Shown piece after piece: positions 47,113 through 59,538 of a stretch of DNA of 64,000 nt (the first letter of the stretch is position 1; each line of letters opens with the position of its first letter). The DNA is from Siphonodentalium dalli (Eukaryota > Mollusca > Scaphopoda > Gadilida > Siphonodentaliidae): assembly GCA_032622095.1 (NCBI GenBank), contig CP136063.1:38412106-38476105 (forward strand). Reading direction: 5' to 3'. Made by a program: the position numbers and the translations under genes. Below the pieces are notes generated by a model. That model was given only the letters and a program-made list of their open reading frames with translations, was not told where the DNA came from and made no database searches.

Positions 47113-48905
47113 GGTTACAGTGAAGTAATTCGATTGGTAGCGCCCTCCAACGGATTTTGGACCAAGATGCAGGAGAGAATTAAAAAAATTCTGGGCTCTG
47201 GTTGGTTAATAGTAGTTTCGATATTTAAACATATAAAATACATGCAATCACTCCTCTTGAAATTTCAGACTCCAAACAAAACATTGGCACATTGTAAAGC
47301 ACGTGGTTCCTAGATTTTATTTTTTTGGTGTGAGGTAAAAAATGTCAATATTTTTTTCATGCAATTCTGACTCTCGATTATAAATCCCAAATTTAAAGGT
47401 ACATTCCATGCTCGACGATATGATTTTTTTCATGCGGAAACTTTGCGCAGATGCCAATTCCGGTGACCGTGTACTCATTTATCACAATTTTTGGATAGTC
47501 AGGGCTGCAGACCATTATATGTTAACACTGAGGCCTATGGGAAATAATTACTTCACTGTAACCTAAAGCACAAAAATGATCCTTTTTCTCATTTGGGCCC
47601 AGTGGTGGGTTTCCTATAAACATTGACCAACAAACAATTAGGGAACTTGTAGCACGTGGCATATTATATTATTTGAGTCGGTGGTAATCAATGAGAAGCC
47701 AATATTAACCCATCTGGGACAATTTTTGCTTCAAATTTTCACCTCGAAAATCACCCTTTTTTGTCCGTTATGAACCCATATGTGTACCTTTAATGAATGT
47801 CATGGTAACAAATCACGCACTGAACATCGAGGGTCAGTACACAACTGAAATAGAGGCTTTTCGACTAGCCATGAGAGCAATCTACATAGCTATATGTGGC
47901 AGGTCTCTAAAATTTGATGTAAAACACGACCAGTGCAGTGTTAAATGGCAGCCAATTAGTCTGCATGAGGTGGCTTGTCGACAAAAAGTATAACACGGTG
48001 GTGTGTTTGAGTGATGTGGCTGATTCCATGCACATACATGTAGGCACATAATCATTCTGCTGCACTCAAAACTTCAGTTTTTGCCAAAATTTCGTTTACC
48101 AGGACTCAAACATTTTCATGTGCGCCCAATTCAAGCTCCAGCGTGTCCATGTTTATCAGGCGAACCATCGTCCATATTTTCTCAGAGAGAAATCGGTCAG
48201 CTTTCACACCAATGATGGGTATATATGCTACCATCGTTTACTTTAACGACATGGACCTCACATGGTGACTTTTCGTGTTAATTTTAAGATATTTTGTGTT
48301 GCAATTGTAAACAGGGGTGGGGTCAGGAAAGGGTTAATAAGACGAAAACAAAGTCATGGATAGAGATTTTGTATTTTATTTTCAAATGTGAAGAGTCCAG
48401 TGACCGATTTGTGTCATTTTCAGATGGCATGTCATTGACGTTGTTGTCACTTTAGGTTACAGTGAAGTAATTCGATTGGTAGCGCCCTCCAACGGATTTT
48501 GGACCAAGATGCAGGAGAGAATTAAAAAAATTCTGGGCTCTGGTTGGTTAATAGTAGTTTCGATATTTAAACATATAAAATACATGCAATCACTCCTCTT
48601 GAAATTTCAGACTCCAAACAAAACATTGGCACATTGTAAAGCACGTGGTTCCTAGATTTTATTTTTTTGGTGTGAGGTAAAAAATGTCAATATTTTTTTC
48701 ATGCAATTCTGACTCTCGATTATAAATCCCAAATTTAAAGGTACATTCCATGCTCGACGATATGATTTTTTTCATGCAGAAACTTTGCGCAGATGCCAAT
48801 TCCGGTGACCGTGTACTCATTTATCACAATTTTTGGATAGTCAGGGCTGCAGGCCATTATATGTTAACACTGAGGCCTATGGGAAATAATTACTTCACTG
48901 TAACC
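47113..48905 (+). mobile_element. array-forming element, 1 1/3 units of 1342 bp
   Basis: Part A (47113-47563), bounded by GGTTACAGTGAAGTAATT and its complement, is followed by part B starting TAAAGCACAAAAATG and ending CACTTTA, then a second, almost identical A (48455-48905). TCTA flanks it at 47107 and 48906, with an extra TA at the left. Other units have one TCTA here (GCTAGTCTAGCAGCC). No convincing coding frame is seen. Confidence 0.82.
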
Positions 48906-49044
48906 TCTAGCAGCCACGTACCGGATTTTGAAAGTTCTCTGTTAAAGTTGTTTTCTCGGCTAATAATTCGTTAGTAGGATGACGGCAACTATTTTCCAGC
49001 TGATGTGCTCTTATAAACCTTGGGGAGATTTAAATATTCAAGAT
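48906..49044. other. fragment of the unit 5' flank
   Basis: TCTAGCAGCCACGTACCGG through TTTAAATATTCAAGAT matches the 5' flank of the other units with a short deletion. It continues the Z6 upstream region beyond the two insertions. Confidence 0.6.
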
Positions 49045-51724
49045 AAGACCTGGAGATGGATACGACATTCGCATCGGAACTGAGGGCTAATAATATATCA
49101 GCCGAGTACTTGCCGGGAAAGGTACGGGTAACACCCCCCCCCCCAAAGGGGAGAAGCATCCATGTTCTAAGGAAATGGAAATAGAAAAATACCCGTTGAC
49201 AAGAAATCCCCAGCCGGGTAATATAAACCCAGGGATGGCTCAATACTAATACCGCACCTAACAGGCTAACCCAGGCAGCAAAAGCCGCAAGTAATAACAA
49301 AGACCCCCCTTAAAAACAATAGAACCAACCCCCGACCCAAATCTTGAGTGGGTTGGGCCGTGTCCCAGTACCCGATGAGAGCACGATGAAAAACCAGCTG
49401 CAAGCTCCCAAGAAAAGGGCCCGACACCAACTAATTGGAGACATGCCATTGTCGATAAGGAGGGGGTATCATTAACCAATAGCCTGACCGGGAAGCGAAT
49501 GGGTATTACACAGACATACGTTGCAAGGCTCAGGCCGTATGAATAACAGGGCTCAGAATTGGAGTTTCACAGCAGAAAACTTACGTAGTTTGAAGCCTGG
49601 AGTTCGAGATATGACCGACTAAGATGTAATAAGCCATGATATTTTTCCCCGATGACGTTCCCAAATGTGGAAATGCCCACCAACACAGTTAAACCCAACT
49701 GACCAATCACATGAATCCATGACAGAAAGGCAGCCAGGAACCGAAATTCCAATGTCGTTAAGGTGGAAATCCACAAAAACAAAAATTGGACTAACGATGC
49801 ATCAGGATTGTGGCACAAGCCCAAAACCAGCAGAAACCGACGGCAGGTATGTAATAAAACTTTATGAATTGTGCCCAACACGATTCATATGCTGCCCCAC
49901 AGGTGCAACATTATCCTGCATTGGCAATCGCTGAGGTCAGCAAAGGACCGAGTGGGGTGCTGAACTAGACCTCTTGTCAACAATGTTCTGAAATTGAGCA
50001 TATGTCGAACCATGGATAATGGACTCATCTATGTATGACTGGACAACAAAAGTGAAATCCATGTTGAGTTAGCACTGAAAGCAACCTGAAGACAAAATAT
50101 ATGTCATTCGTATCTATTACGGAAACACAGCGAGGTCGCAGATAAAGCATGTATGCTTGGTTATCTCTGATTCTTGCGTCCCAAATCGAGATGTAAATAT
50201 TTACCCTATCGAGCACCCGAACCAGTCCAGAACACGTCTTAAAAAGTCAGGAAAATGAAAGGGCGAGAGTCATATACTAGTACTAATCTAGTGATATGCA
50301 TGACTATAGACATTCTCCAGCAAAGCCCGTGACCATGAAAGAACTGGATGGAACATGGAAAGAAGCAACCACTTATAAAGCAACAAGTTGAACACATCCC
50401 AACCCGAGAACAGTAAAATGGTTGAATACCTCTCAGGATGGTCGAACCCAGGTCGCCAAGTGTGCAGTCCGATGACATAACCACCCATCTCTAACGACGT
50501 TAGGCGGGGTACAAACTGACCGGCATCACAGGGCAAGTTGCTACCCAAATGCTAACAAAAGCCATGCAACTTGAATCCTATTTCCTCATTTGACTGTCCC
50601 AAGGTATGCCAACCGTCGTCCCGTAGTATCCGACTTGGAGTCCCTGTCGAAAGTCCAGAAAGCCCACCAAATGCGGCCAATGGGTTTGATGGGTAGCCCC
50701 AACCCGCGACCTGTTTGGTGGGACTATCATCCTGAGTGCTAATTACGCCAATGAAGGGAACACTATACATCGACAAGTGACAGTGTCCTGGTCGTAAAGG
50801 TTTCTATCTCTTCCTTGGAACCCTCGAAACAAGGGAAAGCACTCTGATGTTCTGTTAAATTGTAAATGATTGTAGAACAATGCTATCAAATCATGTCAAT
50901 CTGAGGTTATTTTCTAATCAAAATTCGACATTAATTTTCTTCCTGCGCTTGGCTGCATCAGAGAACACTGAACAACTAACTGAGCTCCCTCGTAAGCGCA
51001 TGTAAAGGTGACCCGAAAGGAATGTCGAAAGCCCTTTCACCTCGTGCTGGAGCGACTGCTCGATCTGATCCTGATCTCCATCCGTCGATGGAGTGTTAAC
51101 AGCACAATACACCACGACAAGCTTCATTTCGAATTGCATGTGAGGTCTGGTCATTGGGGACCCCGGAGGAATGTCCAGAGCCTGTACATCTCGGGGTGGA
51201 GCAGCAGCAGGACCGATCCCGATATCCAACCGACCGAACTGGCGATGGGAGGTTAGTAGGTTAGAAGTTTACCTATATAAAGATGGCGGTATCTCTCGCC
51301 TGAAACCGTTGTAGCAACAGAAAACAAAATATTTTGTTCCTAATATATACTCATGGAACTGGAACTGTTAATATGTTTTAGATAATTTGAACAGTTCAAA
51401 AAATTCCTATGGAAAGATAGTACATCTTCGATCTGATAAATCGTCTGGATTGGCTCACAACCACGACAATACTCATTTGTGATATGCCCTAAATACTAGA
51501 TTCTAAAAAGTTTTATATATGACTATAGTCTGTACAAGTGCGTGGATCTGAAATACAAGCATCTATGCTATTACGTATAGTTATACTTGTTTTAGGGGGT
51601 AGCAGGAAGACAGCCCGGTAGGGCTAAGCTACCCCCGACAATACACTGTTATAATTTATTATGTATTACTGCCACTGTGTCATTCGTGTGTATTGTAAAT
51701 AAACTATCCTATCCTATCCTATCC
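49045..51724 (+). mobile_element. unclassified 2.7-kb insertion with LINE-like 3' tail
   Basis: It replaces about 160 bp of unit sequence between AAATATTCAAGAT and CTACNCTTTCATG. Its base composition is visibly richer in G+C than the flanks. The right end has a hairpin GGGGGTAGC...GCTACCCCC (51595-51636), then AATAAACTATCC and a run of TATCC pentamers (51702-51725), which resembles the 3' end of a non-LTR retrotransposon in plus orientation. No RT or endonuclease motifs were found in any frame, and all frames are short. It could be a non-autonomous LINE derivative or a rearranged remnant. Confidence 0.45.
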
Positions 51725-51831
51725 TATCTACCCTTTCATGCTACGAAAATATACACTTTCGGAAAATGTCTCAATGGTGACACCCAATATGATACGTGTC
51801 ACGTGTTCCCATGTGCATGTAGAACAAAAAT

Positions 51832-52038
51832 ATGTCAAATATGTCGAAATGCTTAAAAAAATTTCGTTACAAAGAAGCTTGCAATAGCAACGAGAAGTGC
51901 ACTGAAAATGCCGGTGTGGCGCTCCATCTAGACACCGTTGAATAGATGGTTGCTCCTTTCTTCGCAGCTGGATACACCCACTGGGAGGATCTATTCAAGG
52001 AAGTGTGGTGCTCTCCCGAGCAATATTTACGATCTTAG
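51832..52038 (+). pseudogene. exon-like frame, copy 6, with stop
   Basis: Same 68-codon block, but the codon after HLDTVE is TAG (51943-51945) instead of GAG, and LIQI has become LKKI. It lies just right of the 49-51.7 kb insertion, in the only copy with a stop in the conserved core. Confidence 0.45.
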
Positions 52039-52352
52039 CGAGCACATATATCGGTGTTCTGTCACATTTTGCTCATTGTGCGAAAGAGATGACATGCGTG
52101 GGTAATAAACACGCATTTTAGTAATGTTGGATGAATGTATACGGGATTGACGCGGCAAAGAATGTGAGTAATATATGGTGTAATATTATGCCACTGTATT
52201 GGTATACTGCCAGTAATATAAATAACTTACTCGATATTTTGCGTTTTGGGGGGGGGGGGGGGGGGAATTCGTCACTTCAACGCCGTATTGCCGACTTAAT
52301 ACTGAATACTGTATTATGTAACTTTGAATGCCTGTTCCTCAATACATTCCTG
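52039..52352. other. unit spacer, first part, with 16-base-class G-run
   Basis: Copy of the start of the 1523-2737 spacer. The G-run at 52248-52265 is the longest in the window. No gene. Confidence 0.5.
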
Positions 52353-52382
52353 AAGTCAATGCAACATGAAAATGTCATTAAT

Positions 52383-52720
52383 TGTCCGAAACATTTATAT
52401 CCCCTTCTTTGTTTGATCGTTTGAAATGTTCATTAAAATATACTGGGGCTTGCTTATCTGAGATCTTCATAACCATTGTCAATTTCCTAAAGTTAACTCT
52501 TTCACATACCGGCAGCCAATCTACTTTTAGAAATTCCGAATAGCCAATATGTGTCCTACACTTTCGATCTAAAATGTATCTTACTATAGCCTATTCTGGG
52601 TTGCTTGTAATCGGATCTTTGTTCCCTGCGTTAGACTAGTGTACCAAAAGCTTGAACTATAGTCAAAATGACATTGAATGAGGGCCAAGGATAGAGTTCT
52701 TTTGCAGTATGGGTTCAGGT
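52383..52720 (-). mobile_element. LINE reverse-transcriptase 3' fragment
   Basis: On the minus strand one frame gives ALIQCHFDYSSSFWYTSL, and after a frameshift a second gives HIGYSEFLKVDWLPV and ISDKQAPVYFNEHF, typical of the C-terminal thumb region of Jockey/CR1-type LINE reverse transcriptases. The fragment is flanked by a 30-bp direct repeat of unit sequence (52353-52382 and 52721-52750, one mismatch). No 3' tail is visible, so it may have arrived by recombination or be truncated at both ends. Confidence 0.75.
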
Positions 52721-52750
52721 AAGTCAATGCAACATGAAAATATCATTAAT

Positions 52751-53631
52751 AACATACCAAATCGAAGAAAACTACCATAAAATAGGTCTATATGTGTATT
52801 CCGGTGGTTTGCCGAGTCATTCAGGTGCTTTGTTAGTTGAACAATCGTTGTTTCGGTGCTGAAATCCTACTAAAACTACCTCGTATAAAGTCACATTGGT
52901 GATTATTTGTTCAGGAATTATAATACAAGCCTTGCCGGGATACAAATGAAGTAGCTCACCCGTGTATGTAGTTAATATAAAGTCAATTATTTTGACAATA
53001 CGCTTATGCTGACAAAATAGTCAACTTAATAAACTATATCTACTATATTACATACTATTTGTGAACACTGGTGCAATATTTTCTGTTGGGGATATAACAA
53101 GGATATTAATTGCCATAAACCAACCGACTATGTCACATTCCGATTGGCCACAATTACAGTTACACAATACAAATACGTTCCAGAATCATTTACTGAACAA
53201 GAATTCAGCGTTTGTTATGAGTTATATCCAATAGAATACATGGAAATAATTATAGATTACACAGTTCATTCATATACATGTACTCACCATTGCGGTTGCT
53301 ACCCTGAAATACGCGATTAAACGAAGAACGTATGCCTTTATGGACGTATATGCGACGCAAAATAACATATTAAGTTTATTACCCCTAACCAACGCATAAT
53401 ATTTAGTATTTATTCGTTTTTTGCTTGTTGTTGCACAATACATGATCCTGGAGAGAGCACTTGACTATTGGGATAGCACTGAGCACTCTGTAAAATATAA
53501 TTATAAAATGTCGATTTACGGGCATTCCAATGGGATTTCTTACATTTTCTCATATATCAATGTGAACATCAATATAAATAATCGATTGGTTAAAAGAAAC
53601 CTGCGATATACTTACATAGTCTGTAATAAAT
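52751..53631. other. unit spacer, second part
   Basis: Remainder of the 1523-2737 spacer copy. No gene. Confidence 0.5.
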
Positions 53632-54590
53632 GCTTCTATCGATTAATATTTATTTTATTTCGAATATTTTCTGGTCTTAAAATGTGTTTGTTCGGCTAAC
53701 GATCAATAGTGGTTACTGTTAACAGAGACCAGAAATTATATTGTGCAATTTTGTCACAAATAAACGTTAATTATACTCATTATCGCTTATATCTGTGGAA
53801 CAAACCAATACAAACAACCAATCTGTGATATTTGACATTCGTTGCGTAGCCATAGGAACAGCTCAGTGCTCTATATCGCAAAACGGTCTCATCCGAATGG
53901 TCGGCTCTAAAAATAGTAACATAAACGGGCCCGATTTAATATTCGAAATAATATTAATTGATAGAAGCTTTTCCGGACATAGGTCTTCAGTTCATATCTA
54001 TTATTTTATACCCACGCAACTATTTAAAAAATGTTATTTAAAGAGATAATCCATCTTTATATAACAAATTATAAATGGTTGCGTGGGTATAAAATAATAG
54101 CTATAAACTGAAGATCCGGAAAAGCTTCTATCAATTAAAGATGGATTATCTCTTTAAAGATGGATTATCTCTTTAAATAACAATTTTTAAATAGTTGCGT
54201 GGGTATAAAATAATAGATATGAACTGAAGACCTATGTCCGGAAAAGCTTCTATCAATTAATATGATTTTATTTCGAATATTAAATCGGGCCCGTTTATGT
54301 TACTATTTTTAGAACCGACCATTCGGATGAGACCGTATTGCGATATAGAACACTTGGTTGTTCCAATGGCCACGCAACGGAAGTCAAATGTCACAGATTG
54401 GTTGTTTGTATTGTTTTGTTCCACATATATAAGCGATAATGAGTATAATTAACGTTTATTTGTGAGAAAAATGCACGATATAATTTCTGGTCTCTGTTAA
54501 CAGTAACCACTATTGTTCGTTAGCTGAACAAACAAACCATTTTAGACCAGAAAATATTCGAAATAAAATTAATAGCAATCGATAGAAGCA
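53632..54590. repeat. large inverted repeat of the Z6-Z7 unit
   Basis: Arms as at 2738-3692, centre near 54110, with two GATGGATTATCTC repeats at the centre. Confidence 0.85.
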
Positions 54591-55382
54591 TTTCCGGACA
54601 GGAGTATTCGACTCAAATCTAATATTTTATACCCCGGTAACTATATAATACATGTTTACAAAGAGATAATCCACCTTTAAATAATAAATAGTTGCGTGCG
54701 TATAAAATAATAGATATGAACCGAAGACCGCTGCCCAGAAAAGGTTCTATCAATTAATATTAATCTTATTTCGAATATTAAATCGGGATCGTTTATGTTA
54801 CTATTTTTAGAACAGACCATTCGGATGATACCATATTGTGATATAGAGCACTGGGTAGTTCCTATGGCTAGGCACCGAAAGTCAAATGTCCCAGATTGAT
54901 TGTTTGCATTGTCTTGCTCCACATGTAAGCGATAATGAATCTAATTAATGTTTATTTGTGACAAAATTGAACATTAAAATTATGGTCCCTGTTAACAGTA
55001 ACCACTATTGTATGTTAGCTGAACAAACACACCTTTTTAGACCAGAACATATTCGAAATAAAATTAATATTAATCGATAGAAGCAATTCCGGACAGGAGT
55101 CTTCGATTCAAATCTAATATTTTATACCCCGGTAACTATTAATACATGTTTACAAAGATATAATCCACCTTTAATATAATGTGTAGTGAACTACACTTAA
55201 TGTGTACATCAATTTCAACATTTGTGTACCCCATTTCTAATAGTGTGGGAAAGTGTAAAATTATACACCATGAAGGAGTAGCCATACTTACACAAATATA
55301 GTAATTTTTACACTTACTCAATTTCTACTCTAATAACGGATTGGATAAACTTTTGTGTAGATTTTCTACACTTATGTTTTTT
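54591..55382. repeat. diverged monomer plus 3' flank of Z7
   Basis: Same content as 3693-4484. The flank has the CAATTTCAACATTTGTG variant shared with Z3 and Z8 rather than the CAATTTCTACACATTTG form beside Z4 and Z5. Confidence 0.65.
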
Positions 55383-56373
55383 TCAGTACAACAACACCAG
55401 GCGATCTCCTGCGTGGATCCTCTTATGTCTCGTCAGGTTACATAACTGAGTAAATGATTTCTTGCACATATCACATTGGTACGGGCGATCTCCTGTGTGG
55501 ACCCCTTTATGTATGGTAAGGCTAACCGAATGAGCAAATGATTTATCGCACACCTCACACTGATACGGGCGGTCTCCGCTGTGGATCCTCTTATGCGTCG
55601 TCAGGTTACATGACTGAGTAAATGATTTCTCGCATATATCACATTGATATGGGCGATCTCCTGTGTGGATCCTCTTATGTTGCTTCAAATAGTTCGACGT
55701 AGTAAATGATTTCTCGCACGAGTCACAATGATACGGGCGGTCTCCGCTGTGGATCCTCTTATGTCGCTTCAGGTTACCCGACTGAGTAAATGATTTCTCA
55801 CACACATCACATTGATACGGGCGACTCCCCGTGTGGATCCTCGTATGTTGCGTCAGCTGGCGTGAATCAGTAAATGATTTCTCGCACACATCACATTGAT
55901 ACGGGCGATCTCCGGAATGGATCATCTTATGTTTCGTCAGGTCACCTGACCGATTAAATGATTTCTCGCACACATCACATTGGAACGGGCGATCACCGGT
56001 GTGGATCATCTTATGTTTCGTCAGGTCACCTGACCGATTAAATGATTTCTCGCACACATCACATTGGAACGGGCGATCACCGGTGTGGATCATCAAATGT
56101 GTCGTCAGGTGACCCAACTGAGTAAATGATTTCTCGCACTCCCCACACTGATATGAACGCTTATGCTTTGTCTTACTGTGCAAACTTCTTAACATCTTTG
56201 AGCCCACGGCCATCGGTGACGTATTTATCGGTGTGTGTTTATCATCTTCAGTCTTCATTGTTGATGGTTCCACCTCCCCATACATCATGATGCAAAGTAC
56301 GTGGTCGGTATCTGTAATATTTCTGTCCGGAATCAGATGATCACTCGGCGTACATGAGATTACCTGACTAAAG
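55383..56373 (-). CDS. C2H2 zinc-finger exon Z7, nine fingers, apparent recombinant
   Basis: Intact frame with nine fingers. The 5' half resembles Z4 (EKSF in finger 1, duplicated NRSGDLTKH fingers), and the 3' half resembles Z8 (QSCNLTTH, HSVSLTIHKGVH, tail AGDRLVLLY). Contact residues are QGHT, RGDK, RGDK, DRQQ, QGNR, TNYQ, QCNT, HVSI, QCNR. Finger 5 (NLKRHKRIHSGDRP) and the finger 6 helix (TSNYLKQ) are private to this copy. All zinc ligands are present; one Glu in the last finger is Lys (CKKSF). The first in-frame ATG is at 56288; the boundary is the shared acceptor. Confidence 0.87.
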
Positions 56374-57150
56374 CTAACAGAAAATATCACCAAAAAGTTA
56401 AATTTATCGAACAGACAATCGATGCAGTTAAGTTAATAAACCAACAGATGAAAATAAAAATATTTCTGTCCAGAAAAAAGGTGTTTGAATAAGCGGTCTT
56501 AAGCAGCGGGTGCGGAATAGAACGATATCGCAATACATAGTTTAAAAAATGTAATTGCACTTGAAATCTTTACAGCCCAGTATCCGGTTATAATACAGTT
56601 TTCTTGACCATAACAGATTTATGATGAGAGAATTGACATATTCGACAACATTCAAGCGACAAGCTTTCTACACACACCGTTACTTCAATAATAATAATAT
56701 ATACACAAGTATTGGAAAGCTAGTCTAGCAGCCAAGTACCGGATTTTGGTCTAACCCAAAGTTCTCTGTTAAAGTTGTTTTCTCGGCTAATAATTCGTTA
56801 GTAGGATCACGGCAACTATTTTCCGGCTGATGTGCTCTTATAAACCTTGGGAACATTTAAATATTCAAGATTGCAACAACCTACCCAAAAACGACATATG
56901 ACCATATGGGTGTGATCATGCTTTATTCAGAACCAGAAGTTGGAAATAACATTAGAACGTTGGTTTATGTGCATATGTACACACCAGATCACAGAAATGT
57001 TAACATATTACTTTCATGGGATTATACACAATGACCGTCATACAATCTACACTTTCATGTTACGAAAATATACACTTTCGGAAAATGACTCAATGGTGAC
57101 ACCCAATATGATACCTGTCACGTGTTCCCATGTGCATGTAGAACAAAAAT
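56374..57150. other. 5' flank of Z7
   Basis: Copy of 539-1315, closest to the flank of Z4. No separate gene. Confidence 0.5.
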
Positions 57151-57357
57151 ATGTCAAATATCTCGAAATGCTTATTCAAATTTCGTTACAAAGAAGCTTG
57201 CAATAGCAACGAGAAGTGCACTGAAAATGCCGGTGTGGCGCTCCATCTAGACACCGTTGAAGAGATGGTTGCTCCTTTCTTCGCAGCTGGATACACTCAC
57301 TGGGAGGATCTATTCAAGGAAATGTGGTGCTCTCCCGAGCAATATTTACGATCTTAG
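57151..57357 (+). other. exon-like frame, copy 7
   Basis: Open 68-codon frame, TVEEM/FKEM variant, as in the Z4 unit. Confidence 0.35.
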
Positions 57358-58579
57358 CGAGCAAATATACCGGTGTTCTGTCACATTTTGCTCATTGTGC
57401 GAAAGAAATGACATGCGTGGGTAATAAACACGCATTTTAGTAATGTTGGATGAATGTATACGGGATTGACGCGTCAAAGAAAGTGAGTAATATATGTTGT
57501 AATATTATGCCACTATATTGGTATACTGCCAGTAATATAAATAACTTACTCGATATTTTGCGTTTTGGGGGGGGGGGGGGGATTCGTCACTTCAACGCCG
57601 TATTACCGACTTAATACTGAATACTGTATTATGTAACTTTGAATGCCTGTTCCTCAATACATTCCTGAAGTCAATGCAACATGAAAATATTATTAATAAC
57701 ATACCAAATCGAAGAAAACTACCATAAAATAGGTCTATATGTGTATTCCGGTGGTTTACTGAGTCATTCAGGTGCTTTGTTAGTTGAACAATCGTTGTTT
57801 CGGTGCTGAAATCCTACTAAAACTACCTCGTATAAAGCCACATTGGTGATTATTTGTTCAGGAATTATAATACAAGCCTTGCCGGGATACAAATGAAGTA
57901 GCTCACCCGTGTATGTAGTTAATATAAAGTCAATTATTTTGACAATACGCTTATGCTGACAAAATAGTCAACTTAATAAACTATATCTACTATATTACAT
58001 ACTATTTGTGAACACTGGTGCAATATTTTCTGTTGGGGATATAACAAGGATATTAATTGCCATAAACCAACGAACTATGTCACATTCCGATTGGCCACAA
58101 TTACAGTTACACAATACAAATACGTTCGAGAATCATTTACTGAACAAGAATTCAGCGTTTGTTATGAGTTATATCCAATAGAATACATGGAAATAATTAT
58201 AGATTACACAGTTCATTCATATACATGTACTCACCATTGCGGTTGCTACCCTGAAATACGCGATTAAACGAAGAACGTATGCCTTTATGGACGTATAAGC
58301 GACGCAAAATAACATATTAAGTTTATTACCCCTAACCAACGCATAATATTTAGTATTTATTCGCTTTTTTGCTTGTTATTGCACAATACATGATCCTGGA
58401 GAGAGCACTTGACTATTGGGATAGCCCTGAGCACTCTGTAAAATATAATTATAAAATGTCGATTTACGGGCATTCCAATGGGATTTCTTACATTTTCTCA
58501 TATATCAATGTGAACATCAATATAAATAATCGATTGGTTAAAAGAAACCTGCGATATACTTACATAGTCTGTAATAAAT
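57358..58579. other. unit spacer
   Basis: Copy of 1523-2737 with a G-run of about 15 bases near 57567. No gene. Confidence 0.5.
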
Positions 58580-59538
58580 GCTTCTATCGATTAATATTTA
58601 TTTTATTTCGAATATTTTCTGGTCTTAAAATGTGTTTGTTCGGCTAACGAACAATAGTGGTTACTGTTAACAGAGACCAGAAATTATATTGTGCAATTTT
58701 GTCACAAATAAACGTTACTTATACTCATTATCGCTTATATCTGTGGAACAAACCAATACAAACAACCAATCTGTGATATTTGACATTCGTTGCGTAGCCG
58801 TAGGAACAGCTCAGTGCTCTATATCGCAAAACGGTCTCATCCGAATGGTCGGCTCTAAAAATAGTAACATAAACGGGCCCGATTTAATATTCGAAATAAT
58901 ATTAATTGATAGAAGCTTTTCCGTACATAGGTCTTCAGTTCATATCTATTATTTTATACCCACGCAACTATTTAAAAAATGTTATTTAAAGAGATAATCC
59001 ATCTTTATATAACAAATTATAAATGGTTGCGTGGGTATAAAATAATAGCTATAAACTGAAGATCCAGAAAAGCTTCTATCAATTAAAGATGGATTATCTC
59101 TTTAAAGATGGATTATCTCTTTAAATAACAATTTTTAAATAGTTGCGTGGGTATAAAATAATAGATATGAACTGAAGACCTATGTCCGGAAAAGCTTCTA
59201 TCAATTAATATGATTTTATTTCGAATATTAAATCGGGCCCGTTTATGTTACTATTTTTAGAACCGACCATTCGGATGAGACCGTATTGCGATATAGAACA
59301 CTGGGTTGTTCCTATGGCCACGCAACGGAAGTCAAATGTCACAGATTGGTTGTTTGTATTGTTTTGTTCCACAGATATAAGCGATAATGAGTATAATTAA
59401 CGTTTATTTGTGAGAAAAATGCACGATATAATTTCTGGTCTCTGTTAACAGTAACCACTATTGTTCGTTAGCTGAACAAACAAACCATTTTAGACCAGAA
59501 AATATTCGAAATAAAATTAATAGCAATCGATAGAAGCA
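58580..59538. repeat. large inverted repeat of the Z7-Z8 unit
   Basis: Arms as at 2738-3692, centre near 59060. Confidence 0.85.

Noticed and set aside
18855-48905. Inversion of part A relative to part B between arrays
   Set aside because: Both parts of the 18855 array match the complement of the 45666 and 47113 members, so the whole array is simply on the other strand.
49567-50776. Minus frames of 74-104 codons in the 2.7-kb insertion as possible genes
   Set aside because: They are short, overlap one another in different frames and show no family motifs.
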